Positions 1 through 18,421 of a stretch of DNA of 64,000 nucleotides are shown here, in pieces. The notes below the pieces were generated by a model. It searched no databases, was not told where the DNA came from, and was given only the letters and a program-made list of their open reading frames with translations. Source of the DNA: Amia ocellicauda (lineage: Eukaryota; Chordata; Actinopteri; Amiiformes; Amiidae); assembly GCF_036373705.1 (NCBI RefSeq), contig NC_089864.1, positions 4,679,001 through 4,743,000 of the forward strand. Reading direction: 5' to 3'. The position numbers were made by a program, and so were the translations under genes. How positions within the stretch are numbered: position 1 is the stretch's first letter; every line of letters starts with the position of its first letter.

Positions 1-6389
<6,389 letters not shown>

Positions 6390-6774
6390 GCTGTTACAGG
6401 AGAAACGATACTTAATGCTTCAATAGATACAGTAGTAGTAGCAGTGATGATAATGCAAATGATAATAATAGAATTTTAATACCAATAAAAGTACTAGAAG
6501 TAATAGAATCAGGAATAATAATGCTTTTCAATGCATACATATTGTAATCTTGATTTAGAAAGGGAAAAAACATTATTCTAAAGACCTTTACAAAAAGTGA
6601 AAATTACACACAAAACAAGGGAAAATCTAGAGTTATTTGTAGCCCACCCAAAGCAATATCTGAGCTACTCCCCACTGGCAGAGACACTCATCTGTGTGGG
6701 AAATTTGCTTTACTGAGCCATCCCACGTACTAACGCACCAACCCACTGATGAACCCCTTTTTATCCACCCAGGG

Positions 6775-6935
6775 TGACAAGGGGTCTGGGTCAAAATCTA
6801 ATTCCCTTTTTCAGAACCATTCCAAATTCCAATTCCAATTCTTTCTGCCCCTGACCAATTGGCTCTACCAGAATTGGAACTGAATTGAAAAAGGAATTAA
6901 AAACATAACTGGAATTGGAGTGGGAAAACTGGAAT
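6775..6935. repeat. AATTCCAATTCC-type inverted repeat in VARS1 intron 1
   Basis: The stretch carries AATTCCAATTCCAATT on the left and GGAATTGGAGTGGGAA on the right, with GAATTGGAACTGAATTG between. This is a short-period, partly palindromic sequence of a kind common as a small non-autonomous repeat in fish. No transposase remnant or target duplication was found. Confidence 0.4.
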
Positions 6936-7179
6936 CGCCTCCGGCCCTGGTGTGAAAGCACATCCACCAACAGAACGTGCGTCGACCCAGCTGAAGAGCG
7001 ACCTGCATCAGGGGCTGGGTCAGCCAGCCAGCCAGCACTGACCCGGGTAGAGCGAGCGGAAAGGCCCCTAGCACTGTGGACTCCCTGCAGTGACCGCAGA
7101 TCTGACCCGCTTATCGAAACTGTTGTATGAAAGAATGTTGTCAAATCCTCTAACTGTGTGCAAAGCTGGGTAGGTAGAG

Positions 7180-7287
7180 GATGAAAGTGTGAAAGGGTCA
7201 TAAGCCTTAACCTCACCATAAACTAAACCTAGAGTCTAAGTTTAGTTTATGGTGAGGTTAAGGCACGACCCTTTCACATTTTCATTA
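7180..7287. repeat. Fold-back hairpin 1 in VARS1 intron 1
   Basis: Perfect 25-bp inverted repeat: arm 7204-7228 (begins GCCTTAACCTCACC) pairs with 7240-7264 around an 11-base loop. Pairing continues beyond small bulges into an outer stem (7180-7199 against 7268-7287, GACCCTTTCACA core). It could be a fold-back transposable element remnant. A transcript from either strand would form a long hairpin. Confidence 0.9.
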
Positions 7288-7290
7288 TTA

Positions 7291-7356
7291 GGGTGCAAAT
7301 CAGGCTTAGTGTTGGTCTACGTCCTAGACCAACACTAAGCCTGATCTGCATCCTGA
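7291..7356. repeat. Fold-back hairpin 2 in VARS1 intron 1
   Basis: Perfect 21-bp inverted repeat: arm 7299-7319 (begins ATCAGGCTTAGTG) pairs with 7325-7345 around a 5-base loop, with weaker extension outward (TGCA and CC matches). It starts only 4 bases after the outer stem of hairpin 1, so the two form a tandem pair. Arm sequences of the two hairpins are unrelated. Confidence 0.9.
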
Positions 7357-8079
7357 TCACTAATCAAAATGTATTTGAAAGAAGCCCTTCCTCTTGCATC
7401 ACCTCCTCTTGTGCTTTTGATTTGAATGCATAGTATTCAGAATAAACTCTCCACACTGACACAGGTACCATAGGAGAGATGGAAGAGCAGCAGTCAATAC
7501 ATATCACTTGGGATTGTTTCAATTTAAACTATAAAAACCACAGACGTGTATAGTAACTGCACGGTGAAAGAAGAAAGTATATGATCAGATACATATCATT
7601 ATACTACACAGATGGAGATGTATTGATTCAAGCTCTAATTTACTGTCACTGATGCAATGCTCTCTAACATCGCATTTTCTCTTCTGCTGCTGTTAGTTTC
7701 GCTTATCTTTGTGTCGCAGTTGAATTTCCCCTAAACAACATAACAGGCGCACTGTGCATACAGGCAGGGCGGACACACGGGTTGTGCACTTGTCAATCAG
7801 CTGCATTGTTGTGCCACCAGGTACCTCCCAAAACAATCGCTGCAACGAAACTGTTTAACCAGATATGCATTGCCGATCACCCTGTAGTCAGTAATACATT
7901 AATAACAATAATTACGAAATGCCTAACCCACCGGAGTGGTGCTGTATTATTATTTGCGTTAATTTGAGAGTTCCTCCAAGTGTCAACTTTCACAACAATT
8001 AATAAAAACAGACTTCAGTCGCATTTACTCAGACATTAACCTGTATTCGCCATTGACTGTAACCATGGCCTAGACTCAC

Positions 8080-8480
8080 CTAATGCGACGGGAAGCGACA
8101 GATTTGGCACAAGGAAGAATTACAGCAGTTTCCACTCCCGGTATTGAACACACAGTCGTCTGATGAAACTCGTAGGAAATACCCACATGTACAGGAGATT
8201 TCCTCTCAGGACCCCGTCTTCCAAAGACCGGCCGAGCGCTCTGCCGATAGGAGGTGTCCGTCGCTCTGCCTGATTCGAATTCGTCTAAGCAGGTTTTACA
8301 ACATCCGCCTTCATTACTAATAAGTATTTGTAGACGTATTATGAATGTTTGTTTCACAATATCTTTATTTTTGGCAATTGGCCCCTGGTGGCGAGGACAA
8401 TGCAATACCATGCAGTTAAGCAGTTTAGGACTTATTGTTGAAGACGACATTCTGCTTACAGGAGCTGCTGTTTAGTGATA
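8080..8480 (-). promoter_or_regulatory. VARS1 5' UTR exon and promoter region
   Basis: A good donor site on the minus strand ends at 8080 (...CGCATTAG then GTGAGT). It pairs in position with the acceptor just before the VARS1 start codon at 6389, giving an intron 1 of about 1.69 kb. Sequence upstream of 8080 is locally richer in CpG than its surroundings and has no obvious TATA box. The 5' limit is a guess; the transcription start cannot be read from sequence. Confidence 0.5.
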
Positions 8481-9285
8481 GAGGATATTTTCCTCTCTAC
8501 TGCATTAATGGCATTCATTTATTTTGTATAAAGCCAGTATTTCATGGGCTTACATCCGTTAAAAGAAAAAATGAAAGTTTGTTCTTTATTCTTGACTGAG
8601 AGAGAGAGGGGTACAGAGAGACATTAATGAGGTGAATGGTTGCATGATCCATAATATGTGAGTAGTTTAGTTCCATTGTAAAAGATGTAAAAGCCACTTT
8701 CTCCAGCAACTGGAGCTCTGACGTGCATCTATGCACCATACAACCACGAGGGGGAAGCAGACCAAACCTTGTCGTCTGAGACAGGGGGGCTGACTTCACT
8801 GGGCACACCACGGCCATGTGGCCTCAATCTGTCAAACGCTCACCACTAGAGGAGAGTAGTGTCAACCCTTCCACTGGAGTCCATCCATGCGTGCACTTTC
8901 ATTCATGCTTTATCCAGTACTGGGTCACAGTGAGCCAGAGCTCAACCCATCAGACACAGGGCGCAAGGCAGCGTGCACACACAGACCAAATGATAATTAC
9001 GCAAACATAGATACACACATTCCCTGGAAAATGATCACCTTGGTAGAGTATATTATGGTACAGTAGAGTATGATAGCGTGAAATCAATTGGCTTCATAGG
9101 GTCACAAACTAGGCAGTAATAATGACTGCTATATTCATATGTCATAGTTGTTGTATAATACAGTGTAGTAGTATAGTGTAGTACTGTTACATATACTGCA
9201 GTATTATCACCGCCCCTCCTGACACACATGTATGTCTTTTTACACACTTGCTTGTATACAACCACTACTGAGCTACTTTCTGTCA
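8481..9285. other. Spacer between VARS1 and TRIM gene with a LINE-tail fragment
   Basis: No gene was recognised. Within it, about 8883-8990 resembles the widespread fish LINE/SINE 3' tail (CATCCAT..., CCAGTACTGGGTCACAGTGAGCC, GGGCGCAAGGCAG). It is related, in the opposite orientation, to the tail of the SINE at 40.8-41.1 kb. The rest is AT-rich unique-looking sequence. Confidence 0.5.
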
Positions 9286-9289
9286 CATA

Positions 9290-9716
9290 TGTGGAAGGAA
9301 AGTTAGAAATTATTTCTCTCATACCTGTTTTTCTCTCTTGTATACTTAAGAAAGCTAAGGTCAAGTTAGGTCAGGCCAGAAGGTAGCTTGATTTCTGTTT
9401 GTTATTTACAATGAGAACCTTGGAGACAATGTCAAACGGTATGACTTAAGTGCCTGTTTCCTAGAACCATGTGTTGACCTATGAACTCTGTCCTCTAATG
9501 ATATATATTCTGCTTAGCTAACTTTTAAGATAACATAGTAATGACTTTCTGATTATAACCAGCTCTTTGATTTTTGTGTATAAAAGCTCTGACTATTAAA
9601 ATAAAGGCAGAACAACTTTGGATTCTTCTTGATTCACTGCTGTTCTCCACGTCACGTGTAATAAAGGCATTGCAACAAACGTTCTAACCCGATTGAAGAC
9701 TGATTGTTCTACAACA
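9290..9716 (+). mobile_element. Solo LTR of an endogenous retrovirus-like element
   Basis: A 427-bp segment begins TG and ends CA, and is flanked on both sides by the 4-base direct repeat CATA (9286-9289 and 9717-9720). Inside are a TATA box (TATAAAAG at 9579-9586) and AATAAA signals near 9600 and 9660, in the order expected of U3-R-U5. No internal region or second LTR is present, so this is a solo LTR left by recombination. The 4-bp target duplication fits a gamma- or epsilon-like retroviral family; the family is an inference. It is a fossil of moderate age, since the target duplication is still exact. Confidence 0.65.
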
Positions 9717-10278
9717 CATACTATCACTTATGCATACTACTCCTCACCCGACTGCTCCTACTTACACTCACCTACAAACTGTCGATGAAAGAAACATGCA
9801 CCATACCATCCGCATTCAATAATATATTTTGCAGAACGTACTGTCACATGCACACAAAGTATATCCAGAGAGTCTCAGTCCAAGTTGTTGATATTATATA
9901 ATTGTTATACAGTATGTATAAAATTCTTCTGCGTTTAATTTACTGTTTCCTTATGTTACACTTGTCTTTAAAATGATAACCATCTGTGATCTTTCTAAGT
10001 TTAAACTACGCCTCTTCTACATAGTAGTACTGATAATGCTGTCACATTTCCAACATCAACACCAGAGACACAGAAGATGTGGCCCCGCAATGTGAAACCC
10101 CCCGACAGCCCAACTCCAGCAGCAGCATTTCCACGCAGTCGTATGCCTTTCTAGTGGGGGGGGACACACGACACACTAGTTAATCTGATTCTGTTCTATT
10201 TTGCCAGCAGGTGCTGGAGAGACCAGAGCCTCATCCAGCACACTTGTTCCTGAGCAAGCAGCCGCACAGACAGCCCAC

Positions 10279-10823
10279 TTACACCTGAGCCGGGACGATG
10301 CTCAGCGGGATGTCTTTGCTGATCGAGACGCCCACAAAGAAGAAGGGGTGCAGCGGCCCAGCGAAGGAGGCCTGGAAGCTGTAGATGTGAGCGGGACGGT
10401 CGGGGTTGAAGAAGGACAGCTTCCCCGCAGCGTAGTCCAGGCAGATCCCAATCCTCGTGGGCCGCGGGGAGACAGACAGCGGGGTGGGCGGGGAGGTGTA
10501 GGCACCATATTGGTCCTCCTGCCGCACCAGCACCCAGAACCCCTGGGCAGGGCAGAGCCGCATCTCGCCTTTGCGCTTCACCGAGTCCCTGGCCACCCCC
10601 AGGCCCCACTCCTTCTTCTCCCCCACCTCCACCTCCCAGTAGTGGACCCCCTCCGAGAAACCAGGCTCGCCCAGCACGCAGGCCGCCGGGTCGAACCTCT
10701 GGGGCAGGTCCGGGACATCCCGCCTCTTGTCCCCACAGTGTACCCGGGTGTTGCTGTCCAGCTTCAGGAAGGGACAGGCCGTCTCCTTGTTGAGCTTGAA
10801 GCTGATGGGCGCTGCATGGCAAA

Positions 10824-10888
<65 letters not shown>

Positions 10889-13800
10889 CAAGGGACTATT
10901 AACAGTTAAAATGTAATATGTAAAACCGAGAAAGCAAGCAGAAATCTGGAGCTTAGCCCTGACCCTCTGATAAGCCCTAGCCACAACTCCATGTGGCGTC
11001 CCCTAACAGCACCCCCTACCAAGATCCAGGACACTGCGCATCTTCTTCCAGACCCAGAACTGCAGAGGCCCCGCCCACAGCAGCTGCTCTGAGGTCACGC
11101 TGGGCTCCGGAATGGCTCCCAGGATCACATCGGCCCTGGGAGGCAAGCAGGCACACATTGCACCTGGTTAGGTCAATAGGCCACAAAGCATTGGGGAGGG
11201 AGCCTAATTTACAAGAGCATCAAAAGCAGGAGTAAGAACCATAATGCAACTTACAGGTTGTGTGTGTATGTATATATGTATTTATTTAAATGGTATTTTC
11301 ACTTTAGAAACATATAAATACATTAAAAAAGCAAACATCTACATTATACCCCTTGGTGAAATAAAGAATAAACTTAAACAAATAAGAAATAAAATAAAAC
11401 TTACTTTTGGCGAGTGTCTTCTATGTTCTGGAAAGTACAAACAAAAGCGCGTTAGATGTCACTCCTGCACTGCCTCACCTGTCAAGGGCCGCAGTGTGGA
11501 CAGTATTTTACCTTCAAAAAAGCCACGTTGTCCTCCTCCTTAAGCTGGAGCTGCAGAGCATCCAGACTGCCTGCCAGCAGCTGCAGCCCCTCGTCTGCCG
11601 CTTGCACCGCCTCCATGACCGCCACCCGGGCCACCCCCTCCTGCTCCCACAGCCTCTGCAGCGCAGCCCGCTCCTCTTCCTCCATGAACGAGCGCAGCTT
11701 CCCGAAGCTCTCCCGGATCCGCTCCTCTGCGCTCCGCGTTTGGTCCTGAATGAAACCCGAGACTCCAGTCGCCACACTGCGAAGGATGCTCTCTACCCGA
11801 GGAGCGTGAAGTACTGTCCACTGTCCACATTGCTAGAGTCTGAAGTTGGGTCTCACACTCTCACATTCACATTCACATTCACTCTCACATTCTCTCTCTC
11901 TCTACTATCAGTCTGGGTTGACTGTGTGCAATAAAGGAGTTATGAGTTGTTTTTAACTGATGTTGTTGTATAAAGGATTATTAATTGTGTAGGTACAAGT
12001 TTAATGGAAACTGACGATAGTTTTAAACAAATTACACCAGACTTGTAGCAAAACCTGTCAATTGTTTCTTCTCTTGATGTCATTGATACATTGGTTTTTA
12101 ATAAATGGTTTGAATTGTTTTTTTGGTGTATGTTTGTGCTTTTACCTTTCCGAATCTGTGGGGATCTCTTAAGCCAGACCTCACCTGTCATATAAAGGTG
12201 GTGGCAGCTTATCAGGGTACCAAAGTCCAGTGTCCTACAGTAGGTTTGATACACATTTAATCGAGATTTTTTCTATGCTCTGTTTGGAATAGATCCTATT
12301 CAATTCCTTTCATAGCTTGAGGAAATTATTAGAGACGCAGAAAAACAGTAGCAAATGTGTGGCAAATGAATCTCGAATAATCTGCAATATGAACCGTCAC
12401 GCTAACTCAGTGTCCCACCCTCTCACCTCTATTCCCTGTAGCAGGGCCGTGTAGCCATCTTTCTGGGAGCTCAGTCGTTCCATTCGTCCTTTGAGCTTCG
12501 CGGCAGAGTTTTCAAATTTCTCCTGAGGGGAAGAGAACAGAATGAATTATATTACTGAACTGGAGTGAAAGATTAGATGGTTTTAATTAGTCTGATTGTG
12601 AGATAACATGCTGTCTTGCTCTCTTGCAAGATCTTTAGTATTATTACGTTAATTTAAACACTAACTATAACCACTAAAATAATGGTCAAATACCCAATAC
12701 AATGTAGTGTGCTGCACTGTGGTAAACACAGTAAAGTGTAGTGTGGAATACTGTGGTAATAGAGCTATAAAGTGTTGTGTTGCGCAGTGTGCTGTGGGAG
12801 CCTATTAACACAGTAACGTGTCATGTTGTGTTCTTCGAATTCTCTACCCCTACTTAAGATGCCATAGGATCCACAGTCTTGACATCACACTTCAATGATA
12901 CAAAATTAATTATCGCAAATGTGATCATTTTAAAATAATGATAGTGACATGATATACATGATTGGGATATAAGAAAGGGAGAGATGAAAGTGACATAGAG
13001 ACATAAAAGGGATAGACAGCTATGCGATTGAAAGCTTTCAACTCTGCTTTCTAACTAGCTATGAACCAACAACTTGCAATTTAAAATGAATGAATTAAGT
13101 GGATTTAAATCACCTTTTATAATTATTTTACAATTATTTTACCACAATTCTACAGTATTCTTACCTTTCATTTACTGCATTTTTATCATGTTGATTTTAC
13201 CAAGCTACACTACTACGCCTTATCATTTTTAACCATTAAATTGTACCATGATAAACTATAGTTTACTAGGTGTTTACTATGATACACCACACTACAATCT
13301 TGTAGGGTACAAAAATGTTACAGATTCATATTTGATCCATGGTCACGTACAACAATTCAACAATTCTTGTTCCTTTATGACACTATTAAAAACATTTTGT
13401 ATTTTCCTTTTTGTGCTCGTATTTGCATATTATAGACACTTCATGATGTAAAAACCCCTTACTCTTGGAACTATTTCCATTGTATGAGACATCATGATTA
13501 TACTTACATATACTAACTATATATCTAAATACTATCGTGATTATGAACATATTTGCTATTATACTACAGCTACTAACCCACTTAATTTGACATTTTATTC
13601 CTGATGCAAACAATTCCTAGCCTACATTTCAACTGCAAACTATGACTGATATAAACCAGCATACTACCTTAAAAATAATTCATAACCTGTGGCGCCGCCA
13701 AGGGGTGGCCAGGGGGGGGCACTGCCACCCTGATACAATCAATGCCCCCCCACTGCCCCCCCTAGCGAATCGCACATGCATATGCTTCTATCTGATATTT

Positions 13801-15038
13801 TACATTAGGTACTATTCATTTAAATCAATAACGTATATTTTTCATAATAGTTAATGTGAAAGATTATAATGATAAATGCATAGCCAGGCAGCCAGCCGCT
13901 TTTGACCCACTCCGACCATAGGCTATAGTAAAATGTATATTGTTGTCCATGATTATGCTTTTTTGTTTTGTTTTTCATTTTTGGACATAAGACGCAGCAA
14001 CAGCCGAATAAAGCTGTATTGAAAATAATTGGAGGCCTCTGTATGGTGTTTTCAAACTTGAGTAGGCTTGTTCCCAGTAAATGTTTTGTTCCTTACAATC
14101 AATGTACTCCTTCAAATTAAACCTGTATATTTGTCTTTTTAAGGAAAAGGACAACTAGCCTATTTGAAGAACTATTGATCGCCTAACACATATATAAAAA
14201 TACATAACACATTAAAACAGGATTGTTGTGGAACTCAAAATGTGAACTGCACCGGTATTAGCTCATGCACATCAAATAATTAGCAACAATAACTGTAACA
14301 AAATAAACCAAAGTATATCACTACGCGATTCCGTAACTCACAATCCTATATACTACAACAGCATAATACAATTCCTGAAATTCAGTTATGGCTTTTGGTT
14401 TTGGTGGCCAAATCCTGGGGGCGCCACTGCGTATCCAGTCATTTCACATGCAGACAAAATAACTTGACACTTTTCGTTGTAGTGGTGGTTTCTGTTCTCT
14501 AATGTGTGAAGCTCTGTGGCTCTTGTTTGCGAAAGGCGCTATAAACCACTGGATGTTTTATCTGAACTCTGTCCCACCTTGAACTCCTGCACGGCGTCCC
14601 TGGCGTTGAGCACCTCATGGTACAGGTGCGGCCGGGAGTCGCGGCAGTCCACGCACAGCAGCTCCGCGTCGCCCAGGCAGTAGCGGTCCAGCGCCCGCCC
14701 GTGAGCCGGGCAGAGGGGGCGATCCGGCGGGGACGGCGGGCGGGGGACGGCCCTCCAGTGTGCCAGCAGGGCGTTCAACACGGGGTTGGACCTGACGGCT
14801 GCAGGGGAGAACTCCGCTCGGCACTGCGGGCAGCTTGGGGTCTCCTGTTGCTGCTGTAAATCATCTACACAGGATCTGAAACGGGAGGAGGAGGAGAAGA
14901 ACAAATAACCCCTTATGAGTGACAGGATCTTTTGAGTTTACGTGAAGGCGTTGTGTTTAGAGTTTGTAAAAAAGTTGATGAGTCATTGAAGTACTAATAC
15001 TCCTCGTGGTGATGAGTCACCGAGTCCTGCGCCATTTA

Positions 15039-15079
<41 letters not shown>

Positions 15080-15316
15080 GTAGCTTTCTGATGCGTGCAT
15101 TTCAATGACTGTCAGTTTTTCACTTTCCTGTGACTCAAGTCCCCAGGTAGGCTGCAGAAATGTGCTCCCTTTTGGCTGAATTGGTGCCGCCGGCCGGCCG
15201 TGGCTCCGCGCTCACCGGCAGTAGAAGTGTCCGCAGGGCAGCTCCAGGGGGTCGCGGTAAATTTCGTGGCACAGCCCGCAGGACAGACCGTCCACAAGCC
15301 CGGCAGCAGAAGCCAT
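10279..15316 (-). CDS. TRIM-family E3 ubiquitin ligase (RING, B-box 2, coiled coil, B30.2/SPRY)
   Basis: Predicted ubiquitin ligase of the tripartite-motif class, cytosolic. Seven coding exons join in frame to 466 codons plus stop: 15316-15216, 14875-14578, 12522-12427, 11745-11512, 11427-11405, 11135-11020 and 10811-10279. The 96-, 234- and 23-nt internal exons are the canonical TRIM coiled-coil exon sizes. The RING (residues about 13-52) has C13, C16, C28, H30, C33, C36, C49 and C52, and is split by intron 1. The B-box 2 (about 88-125) has CPAH, then C, VDC and the H-x2-H end (HLYH). The coiled coil spans about 134-250. B30.2/SPRY fills the last exon with the expected blocks: VHYWEVEVGEKKEWGLGVA, RIGICLDYAAGKLSFFNPD and HPFFFVG. 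It is closest in plan to the TRIM39/TRIM35/A33-like group, many of which are MHC-linked; exact orthology is not resolved. It may have a role in antiviral or immune signalling, which is family inference only. Confidence 0.93.
10824..10887. repeat. (GA)n microsatellite in the last TRIM intron
   Basis: More than 25 GA dinucleotides in a row lie immediately upstream (on the minus strand) of the B30.2 exon acceptor. On the sense strand this reads as a CT-rich tract that merges with the polypyrimidine tract of the acceptor at 10811. Confidence 0.95.
13687..14433. mobile_element. Non-autonomous DNA transposon with GGCGCC-type inverted ends, in TRIM intron 2
   Basis: The left end reads TGTGGCGCCGCCAAGGGG and the right end, on the other strand, reads GCAGTGGCGCCCCCAGGATT. 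These are imperfect inverted termini of a sort common on hAT-like non-autonomous elements in fish. The roughly 740-bp interior is AT-rich with no recognisable transposase. A clear 8-bp target duplication was not found, so the superfamily assignment is tentative. Confidence 0.4.
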
Positions 15317-15913
15317 GTTGATAAGTTTCGATTTCGCAGGTTGAATGACTTCCTGTACAAAGATTTCAATTCCCTCTTTCCAAATAAATAAATAAATGAA
15401 TACACAATTCTTATTGGTAGTTTGCCTGGCTGAATAATCTTCCCGCTCTCTTCACTCACACTGCACGTAGGACAACTGTGAATCAAAAACACATGATTGA
15501 AACTTTAAAGTAAAAATGAACTGAAGTACAATTATTCTGAGTAGAAACAAAACGTCTTGGCAGTCTTTAAGCAGTGCTAGCTTTGCACTTTTCTTGGACA
15601 CATCATACAGAAATAAAGAAAAGGACACAAATATATACATAAATCACATCTCTTATTAATTACCCACGGATTTATTCTAAAAGGAGCTGAATTGTCTGAA
15701 AAAGAAAATGTACATCAAAACACTTTACAAATTATATTATTTATTATTATTATTACTGTACGTTACAAAGGAACATAATACATTTATTAAAGCTTAGAAG
15801 CGGACATAGAAAACACACTGAACACACAATAGGTTCCATTTTGATATATTAAAAAAACAAATGAATATAGTTAAAATCAGTTTACAGTACTATACTAATC
15901 TCATAAATAACAA

Positions 15914-15955
<42 letters not shown>

Positions 15956-15975
15956 TATATATGTACTTCAAGAAA

Positions 15976-16031
<56 letters not shown>

Positions 16032-16556
16032 CATGATAGATATATTCACAATTAACTAGAACAAAATATTGAAAGGTTAACCTACCAGTCAGTGTTACAA
16101 AGTGTACATGTACACACTGTTCAAACTATTATTAATAATAATAATAATAATAATAATGATAAACAAATAACCCAGCTTCAACCTGGGACAACTAATTATA
16201 ATAATAGTATATTGCCACTGTAAATTAGTAATTATTAACTAAAACAATAGGAAATAGGATTAAAGAAATGCTTTAAATGTAGTGATGGATCATTTTGGTG
16301 CTGTAAGCGTTTATCTCAGTTATTAAACTCTTCCTCCAAGGTGATGTTTTTAAAAGTTCCCTTATCAAGTCAGTGACAAGAAAGCATATAGGTAAATATA
16401 AGAATGGAGCATTCATTTATATTTTATTTAAACTTTTTGGACTACAGTGTTATTTTTTGAAACATGTACGAGATCCAAAGAGAGACAGCGGTACAATACC
16501 AACTACAGACAGGGCTGAAGCAAGCAGCCTTCAGCAGCACTCCCCGTTCACACAGC
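15317..16556. other. Spacer with microsatellites between TRIM gene and receptor cluster
   Basis: No gene was seen. The region holds two long (TA)n runs (about 15917-15960 and 15977-16028) and an (AAT)n run near 16130-16157. A (TTA)n tract lies just before it at about 15040-15079, inside TRIM intron 1. A 14-bp perfect palindrome, GTGTACATGTACAC, lies near 16102. The TRIM promoter should lie just above 15316. Confidence 0.7.
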
Positions 16557-16593
16557 TATATACTATGCTATACTATACTATATCCAGGAGGCA

Positions 16594-17562
16594 TCATTCG
16601 GGGTCTTCGCCCAGTTGATTGGGGGCATCCTGACAGAGAGCCCGGCGGCCCAGGTAGGTGGCACTCTGGCGCAGGTTGGGATTGAGGAGCAGAAAGTTGA
16701 CGGACATGGTCAAGCAGAACAGGGTCAGGGGCATGGTGGAGTAGAACCAACACTGTGACACAGTGTCGCCGGAATAGATCATCCAGGTGTACAGGATGAG
16801 GGAGACGCTGTACAGCAGCACCTGGCAGGACATCAAGCGCATCACCCTCCGCTCGCTGTCCAGACGTGGCGATGAGGAGAACTCGCTACAGCCGCTCTTC
16901 ATGCGGCGGATGTGGGCCCGCAGGTGGCGGAGGATGGCCACGCAGGAGGCCATCATGACTGTGAAGGGCAGCACCAAGCCGATTAAAACACACACAACCG
17001 TAAAGATAAGATCCTCCTGTTTGACTGTACTTTCATATGTCGCCAGGAGCTCTGTGGAGTTGGTGAGGTTTTGGGGCCGGCAGTGGCCCTTCAGAAGCGA
17101 GTTCCAAGACATGCCGAAGCAGAGGAAGAAGATGATCAACAACGCCCAGCGCACCAAGTGGGAGAGATGGGATTTGATGGCCCTGAAGCAGCCTGTCTTT
17201 GCAGGGAGGATCTTGAGGCAGTAATAGAGGCAGAGCAAGGCGTTGTACCAGATGCTGGTGCACACGGTCAGAAATTGGTTAAACAAGACCATGAAGGCGA
17301 TGCCAGGGTATTGGCAAAAATTGTTGATACCACTATCTAGAACCCACACCGCCGTGTTCAGGCACAGCAGCATGTTGGATATGGCCACAATGCCGATGAT
17401 TAGGTTGGCGTCGCTGGTTCTCTTCTCCTTGAGCTCAACCTGCCGGGTCCGGAGCACACACAGCAAGACCACGATGCTGGCACTGCAGCCGAGGAAGGCG
17501 CAAATGCCTGTTAAAGCGCTGCTCACGTATTTGCCCCCCAATCCAGAATCTGACCTATTCAT
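16594..17562 (-). CDS. Intronless seven-TM receptor, TAS2R (bitter taste receptor)-like, copy 1
   Basis: 322 codons in one exon, with seven hydrophobic segments (about residues 15-37, 51-75, 88-118, 133-155, 185-212, 237-262 and 270-290). The features argue for the TAS2R family: intronless gene, very short N-terminus, CLYYCLKILPAKTGCF at the end of TM3 (compare FYFLKIA in TAS2Rs), NLT and NST glycosylation sequons in extracellular loop 2, LPFTVMM in TM5, HLRAHIRRM in loop 3, and VNFLLLNPNLRQ at the end of TM7 (compare LIxGNxKLKQ). No DRY motif or NPxxY is present, as expected for this class rather than rhodopsin-like receptors. Ligand is unknown; signalling through a gustducin-type G protein is family knowledge only. 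A divergent V1R/ORA-like receptor is the main alternative. Confidence 0.75.
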   Translation of the reverse strand: MNRSDSGLGGKYVSSALTGICAFLGCSASIVVLLCVLRTRQVELKEKRTSDANLIIGIVAISNMLLCLNTAVWVLDSGINNFCQYPGIAFMVLFNQFLTVCTSIWYNALLCLYYCLKILPAKTGCFRAIKSHLSHLVRWALLIIFFLCFGMSWNSLLKGHCRPQNLTNSTELLATYESTVKQEDLIFTVVCVLIGLVLPFTVMMASCVAILRHLRAHIRRMKSGCSEFSSSPRLDSERRVMRLMSCQVLLYSVSLILYTWMIYSGDTVSQCWFYSTMPLTLFCLTMSVNFLLLNPNLRQSATYLGRRALCQDAPNQLGEDPE

Positions 17563-18421
17563 GTCAGCTTTCTCTTCTTTTCCTTGCCCTGGATCCTTTG
17601 TTTCTCTCTCTCGTCCTCAGTTTAGAAAGCAGACAACAAAGTCACCAGTGCTTCTCAATTGACTCGACCTCTTGTCCTTCTCTACATATGTATTTATTTT
17701 CATAGATATCTTGTCATTCATTTATTAACTTTACCCCTTAGTTCATACAACTCCAATACTCTTTAAACTGAGGCTCTCCTCCTCCGGTGAGCTCTGTCTG
17801 TTTCCAAACTCCTCTATGTAGTTTCAGCCTTTCAGCTCTGTCTGCCTCTCTCCTCTTGACAGAACTGTGTCCGCCCGCTCAGGGACAGACCATTCCTCAC
17901 CGCTGCTGGAGAGAAGCCCTGACACGATATGCAAACTCAAGCAGTGCAGCTGCAGATCGATCATAACTTTGAAAAATGATATGTCTCCTTCATAATTTTA
18001 GCCACTGGAGGGTGGTACAGGGATGTGCAGGGGGATCTACTTTCCCTTTAATTGTCCTACAATGGAGCCCCCAATTCAGGTAGTGTTTTGGAAGATACAA
18101 TAATTTTAGGATTATCTGCAACAGACCCCATAACTTCCGTTAGCCCCCCCACCAAGGACCAGATTTCCCTGCATTGAGCACAAAGAATTGACTGGACTAA
18201 ACTGGACTGGACTTGCTTAGTTGATCAGGCACTAACGTGTTTCCCAGTCTGTAGAAATTAGTGATTTAGGGAGAGACTTAACAAATGTCTCTCAAAGCAG
18301 TGGCTGAATGTGAAGTTAATCTGGACTCCTCACTGAAAACCTTTAATTGAGGGCTGAGGTGGAATGAAAACCAGATGAGCTTATACTATACTATGCTATA
18401 CTATACTATATCCAGGAGGCA

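Noticed and set aside
10201-10902. 233-codon open frame antisense to the TRIM B30.2 exon
   Set aside because: It is the mirror of a GC-rich coding exon. The minus-strand reading gives clear SPRY motifs and the plus reading gives none.
16098-16115. GTGTACATGTACAC palindrome as an operator-like site
   Set aside because: Isolated short palindrome in AT-rich spacer beside TA microsatellites; no partner or gene context.
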